Assembly: GCF_014323405.1 (NCBI RefSeq)
Contig: NZ_JACRWE010000003.1
Location: forward strand, 1-64,000
Source of the DNA: Romboutsia faecis
GTDB lineage: Bacteria; Bacillota; Clostridia; Peptostreptococcales; Peptostreptococcaceae
Reading direction: 5' to 3'
DNA length: 64,000 nucleotides
This document shows, in pieces, positions 25,688 to 35,828 of this stretch; positions within the stretch are counted from its first letter, which is position 1; the number at the start of each line of letters is the position of its first letter. Under the pieces are notes generated by a model. The model made no database searches, was not told the origin of the DNA, and saw nothing but the letters and a program-made list of their open reading frames with translations. The position numbers were made by a program, and so were the translations under genes.

Positions 25688-27337
25688 ATGAGAAGTGAAA
25701 TAGTAAAGGTTGGATTAACAAAGACTCCACACAGGTCACTGTTAAAAGCTAGTGGATATACTGATGAAGAAATAAGTAAGCCTTTTGTTGGAATTGTAAA
25801 TTCTTTTAATGAAATAGTACCAGGTCATATACATTTAAGAGAGTTAGCAGAAGCTGTAAAAAGGGGGATTTTAATAGGTGGAGGAACTCCATTGGAATTT
25901 CCGTCAATAGCTGTATGTGATGGAATAGCAATGAATCATGAAGGGATGAAGTATTCTTTAGTAAGTAGGGAAATTATAGCTGATAGTGTAGAGATAATGG
26001 CAAAAGCACACGGATTAGATGGATTAGTTCTTATGCCAAGTTGTGACAAAGTTGTTCCTGGAATGTTAATGGCAGCAGCGAGATTAAATATTCCCTGTAT
26101 TGTTTTAAGTGGAGGACCAATGCTTGCAGGAAATTATAAAGATGAAAGAGTTGATTTAATAAATACTTTTGAAGGTGTAGGAAAGGTGATTAATAATGAA
26201 ATGAGCATAAATGAGCTTTTAGAATTAGAAGAAGTTGCTTGTCCTACTTGTGGATCTTGTGCTGGAATGTTTACTGCAAATTCGATGAATTGTATGACAG
26301 AGGGATTAGGTATGGCATTAAGAGGAAATGGAACTATACCAGCAGTTTACTCAGAGAGAAAAAGGTTGGCAAAAAAAACAGGTATTAAAATAATGGAGCT
26401 AATAGAAAAAGATATAAAAGCAAGAGATATAATGAATAAACAAGCTTTTGAAAATGCATTAGCTTTAGATATGAGTTTAGGATGTTCAACTAATACAGTA
26501 TTACATTTAAGTGCTATTGCCCATGAAGCTAAAGTAGATATGAGCTTAGAAATGATAAATGAAGTGAGCCTAAGGGTTCCCAATTTGTGTAAGTTAAGTC
26601 CTGCAGGTAATGATTATATTGAGGATTTAAATAAATGTGGTGGTATTTATGCAGTTATGAATGAATTAAATAAAAATAAAATAATTAATTCAAATATTAT
26701 GACATGCGAAGGCAAAACTGTAGGAGAATTATTAATTGAAAAAACAAATAACAAAGTAATAAGAGATATATATAATCCATATTCGAAAACCGGTGGAATA
26801 AAGGTTTTAAAAGGAAATCTAGCTTTAGATGGAGCAGTAATTAAAAAGTCTGCATTAGATTCGAAGGTGGTAGAATTTGTAGGAAAAGCAAAAGTATATG
26901 ATAGTGAAGAAGAATGCGTAGATGCAATATTGTCAGGAAAAATAAAATCTAGAGATGCAGTTATTATTAGATATGAGGGACCTAAAGGTGGTCCAGGAAT
27001 GAGAGAAATGCTAACTCCTACATCATCGCTTTGTGGTATGGGACTTGATGCTGATGTTTGCTTAATAACCGATGGTAGATTTTCAGGTGGTAGTAGAGGT
27101 TTTGCTATAGGTCATGTATCTCCTGAAGCTGCAGAAGGTGGATTAATAGCTTATGTATGTAACGAAGATTTAATAAAAGTAAATTTAGAAAAAGGAAGCA
27201 TAGATCTTTTAGTAGATGAAGAAACTTTAGCAATTAGAAAAGAAAGTATTAAAATTAAGTCAAAACAATTAAATGGATATTTGAAAAAGTATGCTACTTT
27301 AGTAAGTTCAGCAGGTAAAGGTGCTGTATGCGATTAG
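25688..27337 (+). CDS. ilvD: dihydroxy-acid dehydratase
   Basis: 549 residues, normal for IlvD/Edd. Fe-S ligand and active-site segments are visible: AVCDGIAMNHEGM (about 78-90), MPSCDKVVPGM (about 118-128), ACPTCGSCAGMFTANSMNC (about 187-205), PKGGPGMREML and the C-terminal DGRFSGGSRGFAIGHVSPEA. It converts 2,3-dihydroxy-isovalerate or -3-methylvalerate to the 2-oxo acid in valine/isoleucine synthesis. GGGGG precedes the ATG. Confidence 0.95.
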   Translation: MRSEIVKVGLTKTPHRSLLKASGYTDEEISKPFVGIVNSFNEIVPGHIHLRELAEAVKRGILIGGGTPLEFPSIAVCDGIAMNHEGMKYSLVSREIIADSVEIMAKAHGLDGLVLMPSCDKVVPGMLMAAARLNIPCIVLSGGPMLAGNYKDERVDLINTFEGVGKVINNEMSINELLELEEVACPTCGSCAGMFTANSMNCMTEGLGMALRGNGTIPAVYSERKRLAKKTGIKIMELIEKDIKARDIMNKQAFENALALDMSLGCSTNTVLHLSAIAHEAKVDMSLEMINEVSLRVPNLCKLSPAGNDYIEDLNKCGGIYAVMNELNKNKIINSNIMTCEGKTVGELLIEKTNNKVIRDIYNPYSKTGGIKVLKGNLALDGAVIKKSALDSKVVEFVGKAKVYDSEEECVDAILSGKIKSRDAVIIRYEGPKGGPGMREMLTPTSSLCGMGLDADVCLITDGRFSGGSRGFAIGHVSPEAAEGGLIAYVCNEDLIKVNLEKGSIDLLVDEETLAIRKESIKIKSKQLNGYLKKYATLVSSAGKGAVCD

Positions 27338-27366
27338 ATATATAAATTAACATAAGGAGGTGTTAT

Positions 27367-29040
27367 ATGAAAGGTTCAAAGGTTGTGCTAGAGTGTCTAA
27401 AAAAAGAAGGGGTAGATACAATATTTGGATATCCAGGTGGAGCTGTGATACCTTTATATGATGCTATATACGACTACAAAGAAGAATTCAGTCATATAAG
27501 AACCTGCCATGAACAAGGCTTAGTCCATGCGGCTGATGGATATGCAAGAAGTACAGGCAAAACAGGTGTGTGTTTTGTTACATCAGGACCAGGTGCAACA
27601 AATGCTATAACAGGTATAGCAACAGCATATATGGATTCAAGTCCATTAGTAGTAATAACAGGTCAAGTTCCAACTAGTTTATTGGGCAAGGATTCTTTTC
27701 AAGAGATAGATATAACAGGAGTAACTTTATCTATAACTAAGCATAACTATTTGGTTAGGAAAGCAAAGGATATAGCGAAAACTATTAAAGAAGCATTTAA
27801 AGTTGCAAATACAGGAAGAAAGGGTCCTGTATTAATAGATATACCTAAAAATTTATTTTTAGAAGAAGTTGACTTTAATATAGAGGATTACATTCCTTAT
27901 ATGAGAGAAAAATTTTTTATAGAAAATGATAAAGAGTCAAATAAAATAAGTGATGAGGATATTAATAAAGCAATAGACCTAATCAATAAGTCTAAAAGAC
28001 CTGTAATTTATGCAGGTGGTGGAGTTAAGTCATCTTGTGGAGAAAAATTATTGGATGATTTTTCAAAAAAAATTGATACTCCTGTACTTAATACACTTAT
28101 GGGACTTGGAGGAATAGATAGAAATAGTGAATTATCTATTGGAATGGTAGGTATGCATGGAAGTAAAGAAAGTAACTTAGCTCTTTCTAATTCTGACTTA
28201 ATAATAGCAATAGGTGCGAGATTTAGTGATAGGGTAGTAGGTAAAGTATCGGAATTTGCAAAGAAAGCAAAGATTATTCATATAGATATTGACCCATCTG
28301 AGGTAAATAAAAATATAAGTACAGATGTATGCTTAATAGGAGATATAAAAGATATTTTAAATAAATTAATAAATAAACTTTCTTTTAAGAATAATAAGGA
28401 TTGGAAGTTAGAAATAAAAACATATAAGGATAAGAGTGTACTAAATAAAGATGAATTTCATCCAGAAAATATACTAAAGGTAGTAAATACGAAGGTTGGT
28501 AAAGATAGTGTCGTAGTAACCGACGTGGGGCAACATCAAATGTGGACTGCGAAATATTGGGATTTTTCACAAGGAAATACATTTATAACCTCGGCAGGGT
28601 TAGGTACTATGGGATTTGGGTTAGGAGCTGCTATAGGAAGTAAAATAGGTAATAAAGGTAAAAATGTAGTTTTAGTAACAGGAGATGGAAGTTTTAGAAT
28701 GAATTGCAATGAATTAGGAACTGTTTCAAAATATAATATTCCCATAATAATATTACTTTTTAATAACAATGCCCTGGGAATGGTAAGGCAGTGGCAAAAA
28801 CTATTTTCAGATGGTAGATATTCAGAAACTGATATAGATGATAATTTAGATTATGTAATGTTAGGAAAGGCTTATGGAATTAATGGATATAAAGTTGATA
28901 ATTTAGAAGAGTTAAAAAATATATTAGAAGAAGTTGATTTAGACAAACCTATAATATTTGAATGTAATATTAATAAAGATTATGATGTGTATCCAATAGT
29001 ACCACCTAATGATGCTTTAGAGAATTTAATTTGTAATTAG
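27367..29040 (+). CDS. ilvB: acetolactate synthase, catalytic (large) subunit
   Basis: 557 residues of the ThDP-dependent decarboxylase family. The catalytic Glu is in TCHEQGLVHAADGYAR (about 47-62), followed by FVTSGPGATNAITGIATAYMDSSP. The central FAD/DHS-like domain follows, and the ThDP/Mg motif GDGSFRMNCNELGTVSKYNIPIIILLFNNNALGMVRQWQ is at about 440-478. It makes acetolactate from pyruvate, or acetohydroxybutyrate from pyruvate plus 2-oxobutyrate. Thirty bases after ilvD with an AGGAGG site. Confidence 0.95.
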   Translation: MKGSKVVLECLKKEGVDTIFGYPGGAVIPLYDAIYDYKEEFSHIRTCHEQGLVHAADGYARSTGKTGVCFVTSGPGATNAITGIATAYMDSSPLVVITGQVPTSLLGKDSFQEIDITGVTLSITKHNYLVRKAKDIAKTIKEAFKVANTGRKGPVLIDIPKNLFLEEVDFNIEDYIPYMREKFFIENDKESNKISDEDINKAIDLINKSKRPVIYAGGGVKSSCGEKLLDDFSKKIDTPVLNTLMGLGGIDRNSELSIGMVGMHGSKESNLALSNSDLIIAIGARFSDRVVGKVSEFAKKAKIIHIDIDPSEVNKNISTDVCLIGDIKDILNKLINKLSFKNNKDWKLEIKTYKDKSVLNKDEFHPENILKVVNTKVGKDSVVVTDVGQHQMWTAKYWDFSQGNTFITSAGLGTMGFGLGAAIGSKIGNKGKNVVLVTGDGSFRMNCNELGTVSKYNIPIIILLFNNNALGMVRQWQKLFSDGRYSETDIDDNLDYVMLGKAYGINGYKVDNLEELKNILEEVDLDKPIIFECNINKDYDVYPIVPPNDALENLICN

Positions 29041-29080
29041 ATGTAAATAATAAAATTTAAATAAACAGGGGGAAATAAAA

Positions 29081-30100
29081 ATGAAAAAAATGTATCATGA
29101 AAATGATGTTAATTTAGGCGTTTTAAATAATAAAAAGGTTGCAGTATTAGGTTATGGAAGTCAAGGTCATGCACATGCACAAAATCTAAGAGATAGTGGA
29201 GTAGATGTAGTAGTTGGTCTTCATGAAGGTAGTAAATCAAGAAATAAAGCAATGAATGATGGATTTAAGGTTAAAAGTGTAGCTGATGCAACTAAAGAAA
29301 GTGATATAGTAATGCTTTTACTTCCAGATACAGTTCAAAAGCAAGTATACGAAGAAAGTGTGAGAGATAATTTAAGAGAAGGTCAAACATTAGCTTTTGC
29401 TCATGGATTCAATATACATTATAACAGAATAACTCCTCCTGATTTTGTAGATGTTGTAATGGTAGCTCCTAAAGGACCTGGGCATTTAGTAAGAAGTGTA
29501 TTTAAGAGTGGAAGCGGAGTACCAGCATTATTTGCAATAGAACAAGACTATACTCAAAATGCAAAAGATACTGTTTTAGCTTATGCAAAAGGGATAGGTG
29601 CAACAAGGGCTGGAGTTTTAGAAACAACTTTTAAAGAAGAAACAGAAACAGATTTATTTGGAGAACAAGCAGTACTTTGTGGAGGTGTAAGTGAACTTAT
29701 AAAATCTGGATTTAGAACTTTAGTAGATGCTGGGTATCAACCTGAAGTTGCGTATTTTGAATGTTTACATGAAATGAAACTTGTAGTGGATTTAATGTAT
29801 GAAGGTGGTTTTGAAAGAATGAGATATAGTATAAGCGATACTGCTGAATATGGAGATTATGTTTCAGGTAAAAGAGTAATAACAGAATCTGTAAGAAATG
29901 GTATGAAAGAAGTTTTAGAAGATATACAAAATGGAAATTTCGCTGAAAAGTGGATAAAGGAAAATGAAAATGGATGTAAGAATTTCTTAGAAATGAGAAA
30001 TAAAGAATATGAAATGGAAATATCTAAAGTAGGAAGAAGTTTAAGAAATATGATGACATTCTTGAATGATGAAGATAAGGTTTGTGCAAAAAATTGTTAA
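29081..30100 (+). CDS. ilvC: ketol-acid reductoisomerase
   Basis: 339 residues, class I length. The N-terminal NAD(P)H motif [31 protein letters not shown] (about 23-53) is followed by [22 protein letters not shown] and then the knotted helical domain with [16 protein letters not shown] and [17 protein letters not shown] (Mg ligands). It isomerises and reduces acetolactate/acetohydroxybutyrate. Last gene of the T-box operon, followed by a terminator. No leu genes or transaminase are in the operon. Confidence 0.95.
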   Translation: MKKMYHENDVNLGVLNNKKVAVLGYGSQGHAHAQNLRDSGVDVVVGLHEGSKSRNKAMNDGFKVKSVADATKESDIVMLLLPDTVQKQVYEESVRDNLREGQTLAFAHGFNIHYNRITPPDFVDVVMVAPKGPGHLVRSVFKSGSGVPALFAIEQDYTQNAKDTVLAYAKGIGATRAGVLETTFKEETETDLFGEQAVLCGGVSELIKSGFRTLVDAGYQPEVAYFECLHEMKLVVDLMYEGGFERMRYSISDTAEYGDYVSGKRVITESVRNGMKEVLEDIQNGNFAEKWIKENENGCKNFLEMRNKEYEMEISKVGRSLRNMMTFLNDEDKVCAKNC

Positions 30101-30121
30101 TAAATAATTAATAAAAAGTAT

Positions 30122-30163
30122 AAAAAGAGGACTTTTATAGTAGTAATATAAGAGTTCTCTTTT
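30122..30163 (+). terminator. intrinsic terminator of the ilv operon
   Basis: AAAAAGAGGACTTTTAT and ATAAGAGTTCTCTTTT form a stem with two mismatches, followed by T residues. Confidence 0.75.
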
Positions 30164-30278
30164 CTAATAATAGAAAATATTATATGAAGAGTAGAAGGGA
30201 ATAGAAAGTTATAATATACTTAATAGTAGATAAATTTAAGTATATTATAGAATTAATTGGGAATAGGAGAATAGTAGA

Positions 30279-31388
30279 ATGGGAAAATCAAAAGTATTTT
30301 ATACAGATTTAAGAACAAAGCTTGGAGAGACTTTGCCATTAAAATTAGAAAGGTTGGTTAAGAAAGCTGGAATTTGTGATTTAGATTTTAAAGACAAATT
30401 CGTTGCTATAAAAATTCATTTTGGTGAGCCAGGTAACTTAGCATATTTAAGACCAAACTATTCAAAGGTCATAGTTGATATAATAAAAAATAGTGGTGGT
30501 AAGCCATTTCTAACAGATTGCAACACACTTTATGTTGGTAGAAGAAAAAATGCTTTAGAGCATATTGATGCAGCATATGAAAATGGGTATAATCCATTTA
30601 CTACAGGGTGTCATGTAATAATAGCAGATGGACTAAAGGGAACAGATGAAGCTATTGTAGAAGTTAAGGGTGGAGAATATGTAAAAGAAGCTAAGATAGG
30701 TCAAGCAATAATGGATGCAGATATATTTATTACAATGAATCATTTTAAAGGTCATGAAGCAACAGGTTTTGGTGGTGCATTAAAAAATATAGGTATGGGA
30801 TGTGGGTCTCGTGCTGGTAAAATGGAGATGCATAGTAGTGGAAAGCCTTATATAGATGAGAATTTGTGCGTTAGTTGTAAGGCTTGTTATAAAAACTGTG
30901 CTCATGGAGCAATAAGTTTTGGTGAAAATAAAAAGGCTTCTATAGATCATAAAAAATGTGTAGGATGTGGAAGATGTATAGGTTCTTGTAACTTTGATGC
31001 AGTTAATGCTGCGGGAGATGAAGTCAATGATATCTTAAATAAGAAGATAGCTGAATATTCATATGCAGTATTAGAAGGAAGACCTAATTTTCATATTAGC
31101 TTAGTTGTAGATGTTTCACCTTATTGTGATTGTCATGCAGAAAATGACTTACCAATAATACCAGATGTAGGAATGTTTGCATCATATGATCCAGTTGCAC
31201 TAGATATGGCTTGTGTTGATGCAGCTAATAAGCAAAGTGTTATACATGGAAGTTGTTTAGAAGAAAGAGAAAAACATACTTGTGATCATTTTATAAATAC
31301 TCATCCTGAAACTAATTGGGAAGTATGTATTGATCATGCAGTAAAATTAGGATTAGGAAATAAAGAATATGAATTAATAGAGGTATAA
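30279..31388 (+). CDS. DUF362 domain protein with two [4Fe-4S] clusters
   Basis: 369 residues. DUF362 region (about 1-190 and 265-350) with KIHFGEPGNLAYLRP and the C-terminal DPVALDMACVDA motif. An inserted bacterial-ferredoxin domain (about 192-250) carries CVSCKACYKNCAHGAISF and CVGCGRCIGSCNFDAV, i.e. two CxxCxxCxxxC clusters. The protein is cytoplasmic and probably an electron-transfer or redox-sensing protein; its partner is unknown. GGAGA precedes the ATG; monocistronic. Confidence 0.9.
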   Translation: MGKSKVFYTDLRTKLGETLPLKLERLVKKAGICDLDFKDKFVAIKIHFGEPGNLAYLRPNYSKVIVDIIKNSGGKPFLTDCNTLYVGRRKNALEHIDAAYENGYNPFTTGCHVIIADGLKGTDEAIVEVKGGEYVKEAKIGQAIMDADIFITMNHFKGHEATGFGGALKNIGMGCGSRAGKMEMHSSGKPYIDENLCVSCKACYKNCAHGAISFGENKKASIDHKKCVGCGRCIGSCNFDAVNAAGDEVNDILNKKIAEYSYAVLEGRPNFHISLVVDVSPYCDCHAENDLPIIPDVGMFASYDPVALDMACVDAANKQSVIHGSCLEEREKHTCDHFINTHPETNWEVCIDHAVKLGLGNKEYELIEV

Positions 31389-31391
31389 AAT

Positions 31392-31434
31392 AAAATTTGT
31401 AGGTGAGTTAAAATATATTTGCCTACAATTTTTT
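31392..31434 (+). terminator. intrinsic terminator after the DUF362 gene
   Basis: AAAATTTGTAGG and GCCTACAATTTTTT form a stem separated by about 20 bases, immediately past the stop. Confidence 0.8.
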
Positions 31435-31479
31435 ATATATTTTTATAACAATTATATTATTAATCAAAGGGAGATTAGG

Positions 31480-32391
31480 ATGAAGCAAAATTTCGAAAAG
31501 TATATTATGTTATTAGCGGTAATATTTTGGGCAGGTGCATTTATAGCTGGAAAATTCTCTATAGCTGAGTTTCCAGTTTTTTCATTAGTATTTTTTAGAT
31601 TTTTAATTGCAACGATAGTTATATTTATAATTATGATTAAAATAGAAGATAATTGGAAGATAACAAAAAATGATTTAAAAACATTTACTATATTAGGTGT
31701 AGTGGGAATGATAGGATATCATGTATTCTTCTTTTTATCTTTAATATATACAACAGCTACTAATTCATCATTAATAGGAGCTACAAATCCTATTATTACT
31801 ACAATACTTGCTTGTATATTTCTAAAAGATAAGATAAGTTATAAAAATATTATAGGAATTATAATTTCTCTATTTGGAGTTATACTTATTGCTACTAATG
31901 GTGATATTAGTGTTTTACTTAATTTTAAGTTTAATCCAGGAGATATGTTAATGATTATAGCTGTAATATGTTGGGCTTTCTATGGTATTTTATCAAAAAA
32001 GGCTTTAGAAGTTTATTCACCGATAAAGATTACTAGTTATGCATTTTTAACTTGTGTGATATTGTTACTCCCATTTGTAATTATGGAAAAGCCATGGGTG
32101 TATTTACCAAGTACAAGCATTAAAGGATGGAGTTCAGTTATATATATGGCGATTTTTCCATCTGTGTTTGGATATTTAATACAGCAGATTTCTATAAAAA
32201 AAATAGGACCAACAAAAACTTCTTTGTATATAAATTTAGTGCCTGTGTTTTCTATGATATTAGCATATTTAATTTTAGGAGAAAGTATATCATTTATAAA
32301 AATAGTAGCAGGGATTTTAATAATTATTGGAATATGTATAAATTTAATGAATAAAAATGCAAAGGTTAAAGAAGTTAATATAGAAAGTTAG
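31480..32391 (+). CDS. EamA/DMT-family permease
   Basis: 303 residues and ten membrane helices in two EamA repeats (about 6-140 and 155-292). Characteristic strings are WAGAFIAGKFSIAEFPVFSLVFFRFLIA, ATNSSLIGATNPIITTILACIFLKDKI and, in the second repeat, WAFYGILSKKALEVYSPIKIT and NLVPVFSMILAYLILGESISFIKIVAGILIIIGI. These carriers export or import amino acids, metabolites or nucleotide precursors; the substrate is not inferable. GGGAG precedes the ATG. Confidence 0.9.
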   Translation: MKQNFEKYIMLLAVIFWAGAFIAGKFSIAEFPVFSLVFFRFLIATIVIFIIMIKIEDNWKITKNDLKTFTILGVVGMIGYHVFFFLSLIYTTATNSSLIGATNPIITTILACIFLKDKISYKNIIGIIISLFGVILIATNGDISVLLNFKFNPGDMLMIIAVICWAFYGILSKKALEVYSPIKITSYAFLTCVILLLPFVIMEKPWVYLPSTSIKGWSSVIYMAIFPSVFGYLIQQISIKKIGPTKTSLYINLVPVFSMILAYLILGESISFIKIVAGILIIIGICINLMNKNAKVKEVNIES

Positions 32392-32397
32392 TTAATA

Positions 32398-32436
32398 AAT
32401 AATGCCAAAAATGATTTAAATTTTTGGCATTATTTA
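32398..32436 (+). terminator. intrinsic terminator after the EamA gene
   Basis: AATAATGCCAAAAAT pairs with ATTTTTGGCATTATT, followed by T residues. Confidence 0.92.
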
Positions 32437-32585
32437 TTTTTATGTAAAAGCTATATATTAAATTCAGATTAGAATGATATTAGTTGCCAAAGTAAGATTT
32501 AATATATAAAATGTATGTATAAATACAAAATATAACAAAAGATGACTGAAAATAATTTGCTTTATTAAATCTGGGGGAGGAAAAT

Positions 32586-33386
32586 ATGAAATTTAAAAGA
32601 ATAGCTATAACATTAGCTTTTAGCTTAATTGTATCATTAGGGTTTGTAGGATGTAATACTAGTGATATTAAAAATAAAGATAATAAATCTCAAGAGAATG
32701 TTGAACTTAATATATCGGCTGCTGCAAGTTTAAAGGAGGCTATGACTAAAATAGAAGAGGAATATAAGAAGGTTAATGAAAATGTAACTTTAGTAGTAAA
32801 TTATGGTGCCTCAGGTTCACTTCAACAACAAATAGAACAAGGGGCTCCTTGTGATGTGTTTATATCAGCTGGTCAAAAACAAATGAAAGCATTAGATGAA
32901 GCTGGATTATTATTAGAAGGTACATACAAAGATTTATTAGAAAATGACTTAGTTCTAATTGCATCTAAAGATAGTGATATATCTAGTATAGATGATTTAA
33001 ATACAAATAAAGTTAAACATATAGCTGTAGGAGAGCCAAATAGCGTTCCTGCAGGAAAATATGCTGATGAAGTATTAACTAATTTAGATTTGAAAGATAA
33101 AATTACAGATAAATTAGTATTTGCAAAAGATGTGAAAGAAGTATTAGCTTGGACTCAATCAGAAAATGCTGAGGTTGGATTTGTTTATTACAGTGATACA
33201 ATAAATTCAGATAGTATAAAAATTGTTGAAACAACACCATCTACTTCACACTCTGCAATTATATATCCTATTGCAGTTATAAAGGAAAGTAAGAAGGTAG
33301 AAGCTTCAAAAGAATTTGAAGATTTTTTATTAAGTACTGATGGACAATCTATACTAAAGGATTTTGGATATAAAAGTGTAGAGTAG
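32586..33386 (+). CDS. modA: molybdate ABC transporter substrate-binding lipoprotein
   Basis: 266 residues. The signal ends in LGFVGCNTS (lipidated Cys about 23). The ModA fold follows: LNISAAASLKEAMTKIEEEY, the oxyanion-binding serines of NYGASGSLQQQIEQGAPCDVFISA, VAVGEPNSVPAGKYADEVL and SENAEVGFVYYSD. It captures molybdate (or tungstate) outside the membrane and delivers it to ModBC. A GGGGGAGG site precedes the ATG, and the three mod genes are tightly linked. Confidence 0.93.
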   Translation: MKFKRIAITLAFSLIVSLGFVGCNTSDIKNKDNKSQENVELNISAAASLKEAMTKIEEEYKKVNENVTLVVNYGASGSLQQQIEQGAPCDVFISAGQKQMKALDEAGLLLEGTYKDLLENDLVLIASKDSDISSIDDLNTNKVKHIAVGEPNSVPAGKYADEVLTNLDLKDKITDKLVFAKDVKEVLAWTQSENAEVGFVYYSDTINSDSIKIVETTPSTSHSAIIYPIAVIKESKKVEASKEFEDFLLSTDGQSILKDFGYKSVE

Positions 33387-33411
33387 TTAATTGCATTTAG
33401 GAGGAATATAA

Positions 33412-34104
33412 TTGAATATAAATTGGTCACCATTATGGATATCTATAAAAACATCGTTTTTATCTACAATAATTACTTTTGTTATAGGAATAATTGTATC
33501 CTATTTAATGGCAAACTATAAAGGAAGATATAAGGGGATACTTGATGGGGTTTTTACACTTCCGTTAGTGCTTCCTCCTACTGTGGTAGGATTTTTTCTT
33601 TTATTGTTAATAGGTAAGAATGGATATGTAGGGAAATTATTATTAAATTTTGATATGACATTAGTATTTAGCTGGAGTGCAACTGTAATAGCATCTACTG
33701 CAGTTGCATTTCCAATGATGTATAGGACTTCAAGAGCTGCTTTTGAGCAGATAGATAATAATATAATTTGTGCAGCAAGAACTTTAGGACTTAGTGAATG
33801 GAAGATTTTTTATAAAATTGCTATACCATTAGCATGGCCAGGTATTATTGCTGGTATTGTTTTATCGTTTGCAAGAGCATTAGGTGAATTTGGAGCAACT
33901 TTAATGATTGCAGGAAATATACCTGGTAAGACTCAAACTATGCCACTTGCAATATTTTTTGCAGTAGAAGGCGGAGATATGAAAATAGCAATGACTTGGG
34001 TAATAATTATTACATTAATATCAATATCAATGATTTTAATATTGAATTATTGGTCTGAAAATCAACAAAAAATAATAGGTAAAGTAAAAAGAAAAGGGGT
34101 GTAA
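33412..34104 (+). CDS. modB: molybdate ABC transporter permease
   Basis: 230 residues starting at TTG, with AGGAGG 7 bases upstream. Five to six membrane helices. The binding-protein-dependent permease EAA loop reads AARTLGLSEWKIFYKIAIPLAWPGIIAGIVLSFARALGEFGATLMIAG (about 120-168), which is close to the ModB consensus. It lies 25 bases after modA and 3 before modC. Confidence 0.93.
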   Translation: MNINWSPLWISIKTSFLSTIITFVIGIIVSYLMANYKGRYKGILDGVFTLPLVLPPTVVGFFLLLLIGKNGYVGKLLLNFDMTLVFSWSATVIASTAVAFPMMYRTSRAAFEQIDNNIICAARTLGLSEWKIFYKIAIPLAWPGIIAGIVLSFARALGEFGATLMIAGNIPGKTQTMPLAIFFAVEGGDMKIAMTWVIIITLISISMILILNYWSENQQKIIGKVKRKGV

Positions 34105-34107
34105 GTA

Positions 34108-35151
34108 ATGGCTCTTTACGTAGATATTGAAAAAGACTTATCCTCTTTTACATTAAAATCAAAATTTAAGAATGAAAATGGAGTATTAGGTTTTCTTGGA
34201 GAGTCTGGTTCCGGTAAAAGTATGACACTTAAGTGTATTGCAGGTTTAGAAAATCCTTCAAGAGGTAAAATTATATTAAATAATAGAGTGTTATTTGATT
34301 CAGAAAAAAAGATAAATTTATCAGCTCAAGAAAGGAAAGTTGGTTTTTTATTTCAAAACTATGCATTGTTTCCTCACATGACAGTCGTACAAAATATAGA
34401 ATTGGGATTATGTAATATAAAAAAAGAAGAAAGAATTAAAATAACTAATGAATATATAAAAAGATTATGTCTTGAAGGTCTAGAAAATAGATATCCATGG
34501 CAGCTATCAGGAGGTCAACAGCAAAGAGTTGCATTAGCACGAGCATTAGCTCCTTCGCCAGATATATTACTATTAGATGAATCTTTTTCAGCGCTTGATT
34601 ATCACCTTAGGGGGAATATGGAAAGAGAATTAATAAATATTTTAAATGATTATCATGGAGATGTTATTTTCGTTACACATGATAGAGAAGAAGCATATAG
34701 AGTTTGTAAGGGTATAGTTGTTTATGATAACGGAACAAGTTTACCTAAAAGAGAAGTGCATGATTTATTTAATAATCCACAGTATTTGGCTGAAGCTAAA
34801 ATAACAGGATGTAAAAATATATCTAAAATAGATGTATTGGATAAGAATACTATATATGCTAAAAATTGGGGGATTAAGATTAAATTAAAAAAAGACATTG
34901 ATAGGAATGCAAAATATATGGGAATTAGAGCTCATCATATTTCTATAGAGAATAATCACAATGAAGAGTGTTATTATTTAACAGTTAAAAATATAATTGA
35001 AAATCCCTTTAGTTATAGTGTTTATGTAATTAATGAAGATGATAAATATTTTAATGAAATTCATCTAGAAGTTAATAAAGATATTAAACCTATGAATGTT
35101 GGAGATAAAATATTAATTAAATTACATGTTGATAAATTATTCTTATTTTAA
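34108..35151 (+). CDS. modC: molybdate ABC transporter ATP-binding protein
   Basis: 347 residues. Walker A GESGSGKSMT (about 31-40), Q-loop FLFQNYALFPHM, signature LSGGQQQRVALARAL, Walker B ILLLDESFSALD and switch His in VTHDREEAYRV. A C-terminal region of about 110 residues (from about 235) corresponds to the TOBE/molybdate-binding domain of ModC, though it is diverged. Three bases separate it from modB. Confidence 0.92.
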   Translation: MALYVDIEKDLSSFTLKSKFKNENGVLGFLGESGSGKSMTLKCIAGLENPSRGKIILNNRVLFDSEKKINLSAQERKVGFLFQNYALFPHMTVVQNIELGLCNIKKEERIKITNEYIKRLCLEGLENRYPWQLSGGQQQRVALARALAPSPDILLLDESFSALDYHLRGNMERELINILNDYHGDVIFVTHDREEAYRVCKGIVVYDNGTSLPKREVHDLFNNPQYLAEAKITGCKNISKIDVLDKNTIYAKNWGIKIKLKKDIDRNAKYMGIRAHHISIENNHNEECYYLTVKNIIENPFSYSVYVINEDDKYFNEIHLEVNKDIKPMNVGDKILIKLHVDKLFLF

Positions 35152-35178
35152 ATAACTAAGTAAAAATAGGAGGCAAGA

Positions 35179-35574
35179 ATGTTTTTTATAGGTATATTAG
35201 GTGTTGACAATAAAACTAAAGAAGTTAAAGACTTAAACAATATTAATTGTAAAATTTGTGATAATATTGAAGATATGAAGCTAATAAAAAACTATAGTTA
35301 TTTTCATATATTTTTTATTCCTATTATTAAATGGAGTATAAATTATTATTTATTATGTAATAAATGTAATTCTATGTTTAAATTGAAAGAAGAAAAAGGA
35401 AAGTTATTAGAAAAAGGAAAGTTATTAGAAAGAGGAAACAATATAGAAATTAACTATTGGGATTTAGATGAAATGAGCAATAATCATAATAAAAATATAT
35501 GTAATAACTGTGGTGCAAAGATTGAAGAAAACCATATATACTGTCCTTTTTGTGGAGAAAGAAAATATAAATAA
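35179..35574 (+). CDS. double zinc-ribbon protein, 131 aa
   Basis: The N-terminal half has CKICDN (about 24-29) and, after a hydrophobic stretch YSYFHIFFIPIIKWSINYYLLC, CNKC (about 63-66): a split zinc ribbon of the zinc_ribbon_15 kind. The C-terminus has a second ribbon, CNNCGAKIEENHIYCPFCGE (about 110-129). Between them is a small exact duplication (GKLLEKGKLLERG). It follows modC by 27 bases with AGGAGG and shares its terminator, so it is part of the mod transcript, but no role in molybdate uptake is known. Function unknown. Confidence 0.75.
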   Translation: MFFIGILGVDNKTKEVKDLNNINCKICDNIEDMKLIKNYSYFHIFFIPIIKWSINYYLLCNKCNSMFKLKEEKGKLLEKGKLLERGNNIEINYWDLDEMSNNHNKNICNNCGAKIEENHIYCPFCGERKYK

Positions 35575-35581
35575 ATCTTAT

Positions 35582-35617
35582 AAGTCTCTTTTAATGTAAA
35601 TTAAAAGAGATTTTTTA
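35582..35617 (+). terminator. intrinsic terminator of the mod operon
   Basis: AAGTCTCTTTTA pairs with TAAAAGAGATTTTTT around an 8-base loop. Confidence 0.9.
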
Positions 35618-35650
35618 TGATATAAAGTTAAAATATGCAAAAACACTTGC

Positions 35651-35703
35651 ATTATCAATTTGATAATGATATTATTATAAAGTCCAGTTATCAAATTGAT
35701 AAT
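35651..35703. promoter_or_regulatory. pair of 17-base palindromes upstream of the symporter gene
   Basis: ATTATCAATTTGATAAT (35651-35667) and GTTATCAAATTGATAAT (35687-35703) are each near-perfect palindromes (TTATCAA-N-TTGATAA), 36 bases centre to centre. They are also complementary to each other over 16 of 17 bases, so they can form one long hairpin. They look like operators for a dimeric regulator. The regulator is unknown, and the promoter of the symporter lies about 130 bases downstream. Confidence 0.5.
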
Positions 35704-35828
35704 ATGATGGATTTATAAATACTAAATATATTAAGTGTAACTTACAAAAATTCTATAATTAATAAATACAATAATGTGATTAGATTAAAAAAATTAACAA
35801 AAAATAGCAAAGTAATTTAAATCATATA

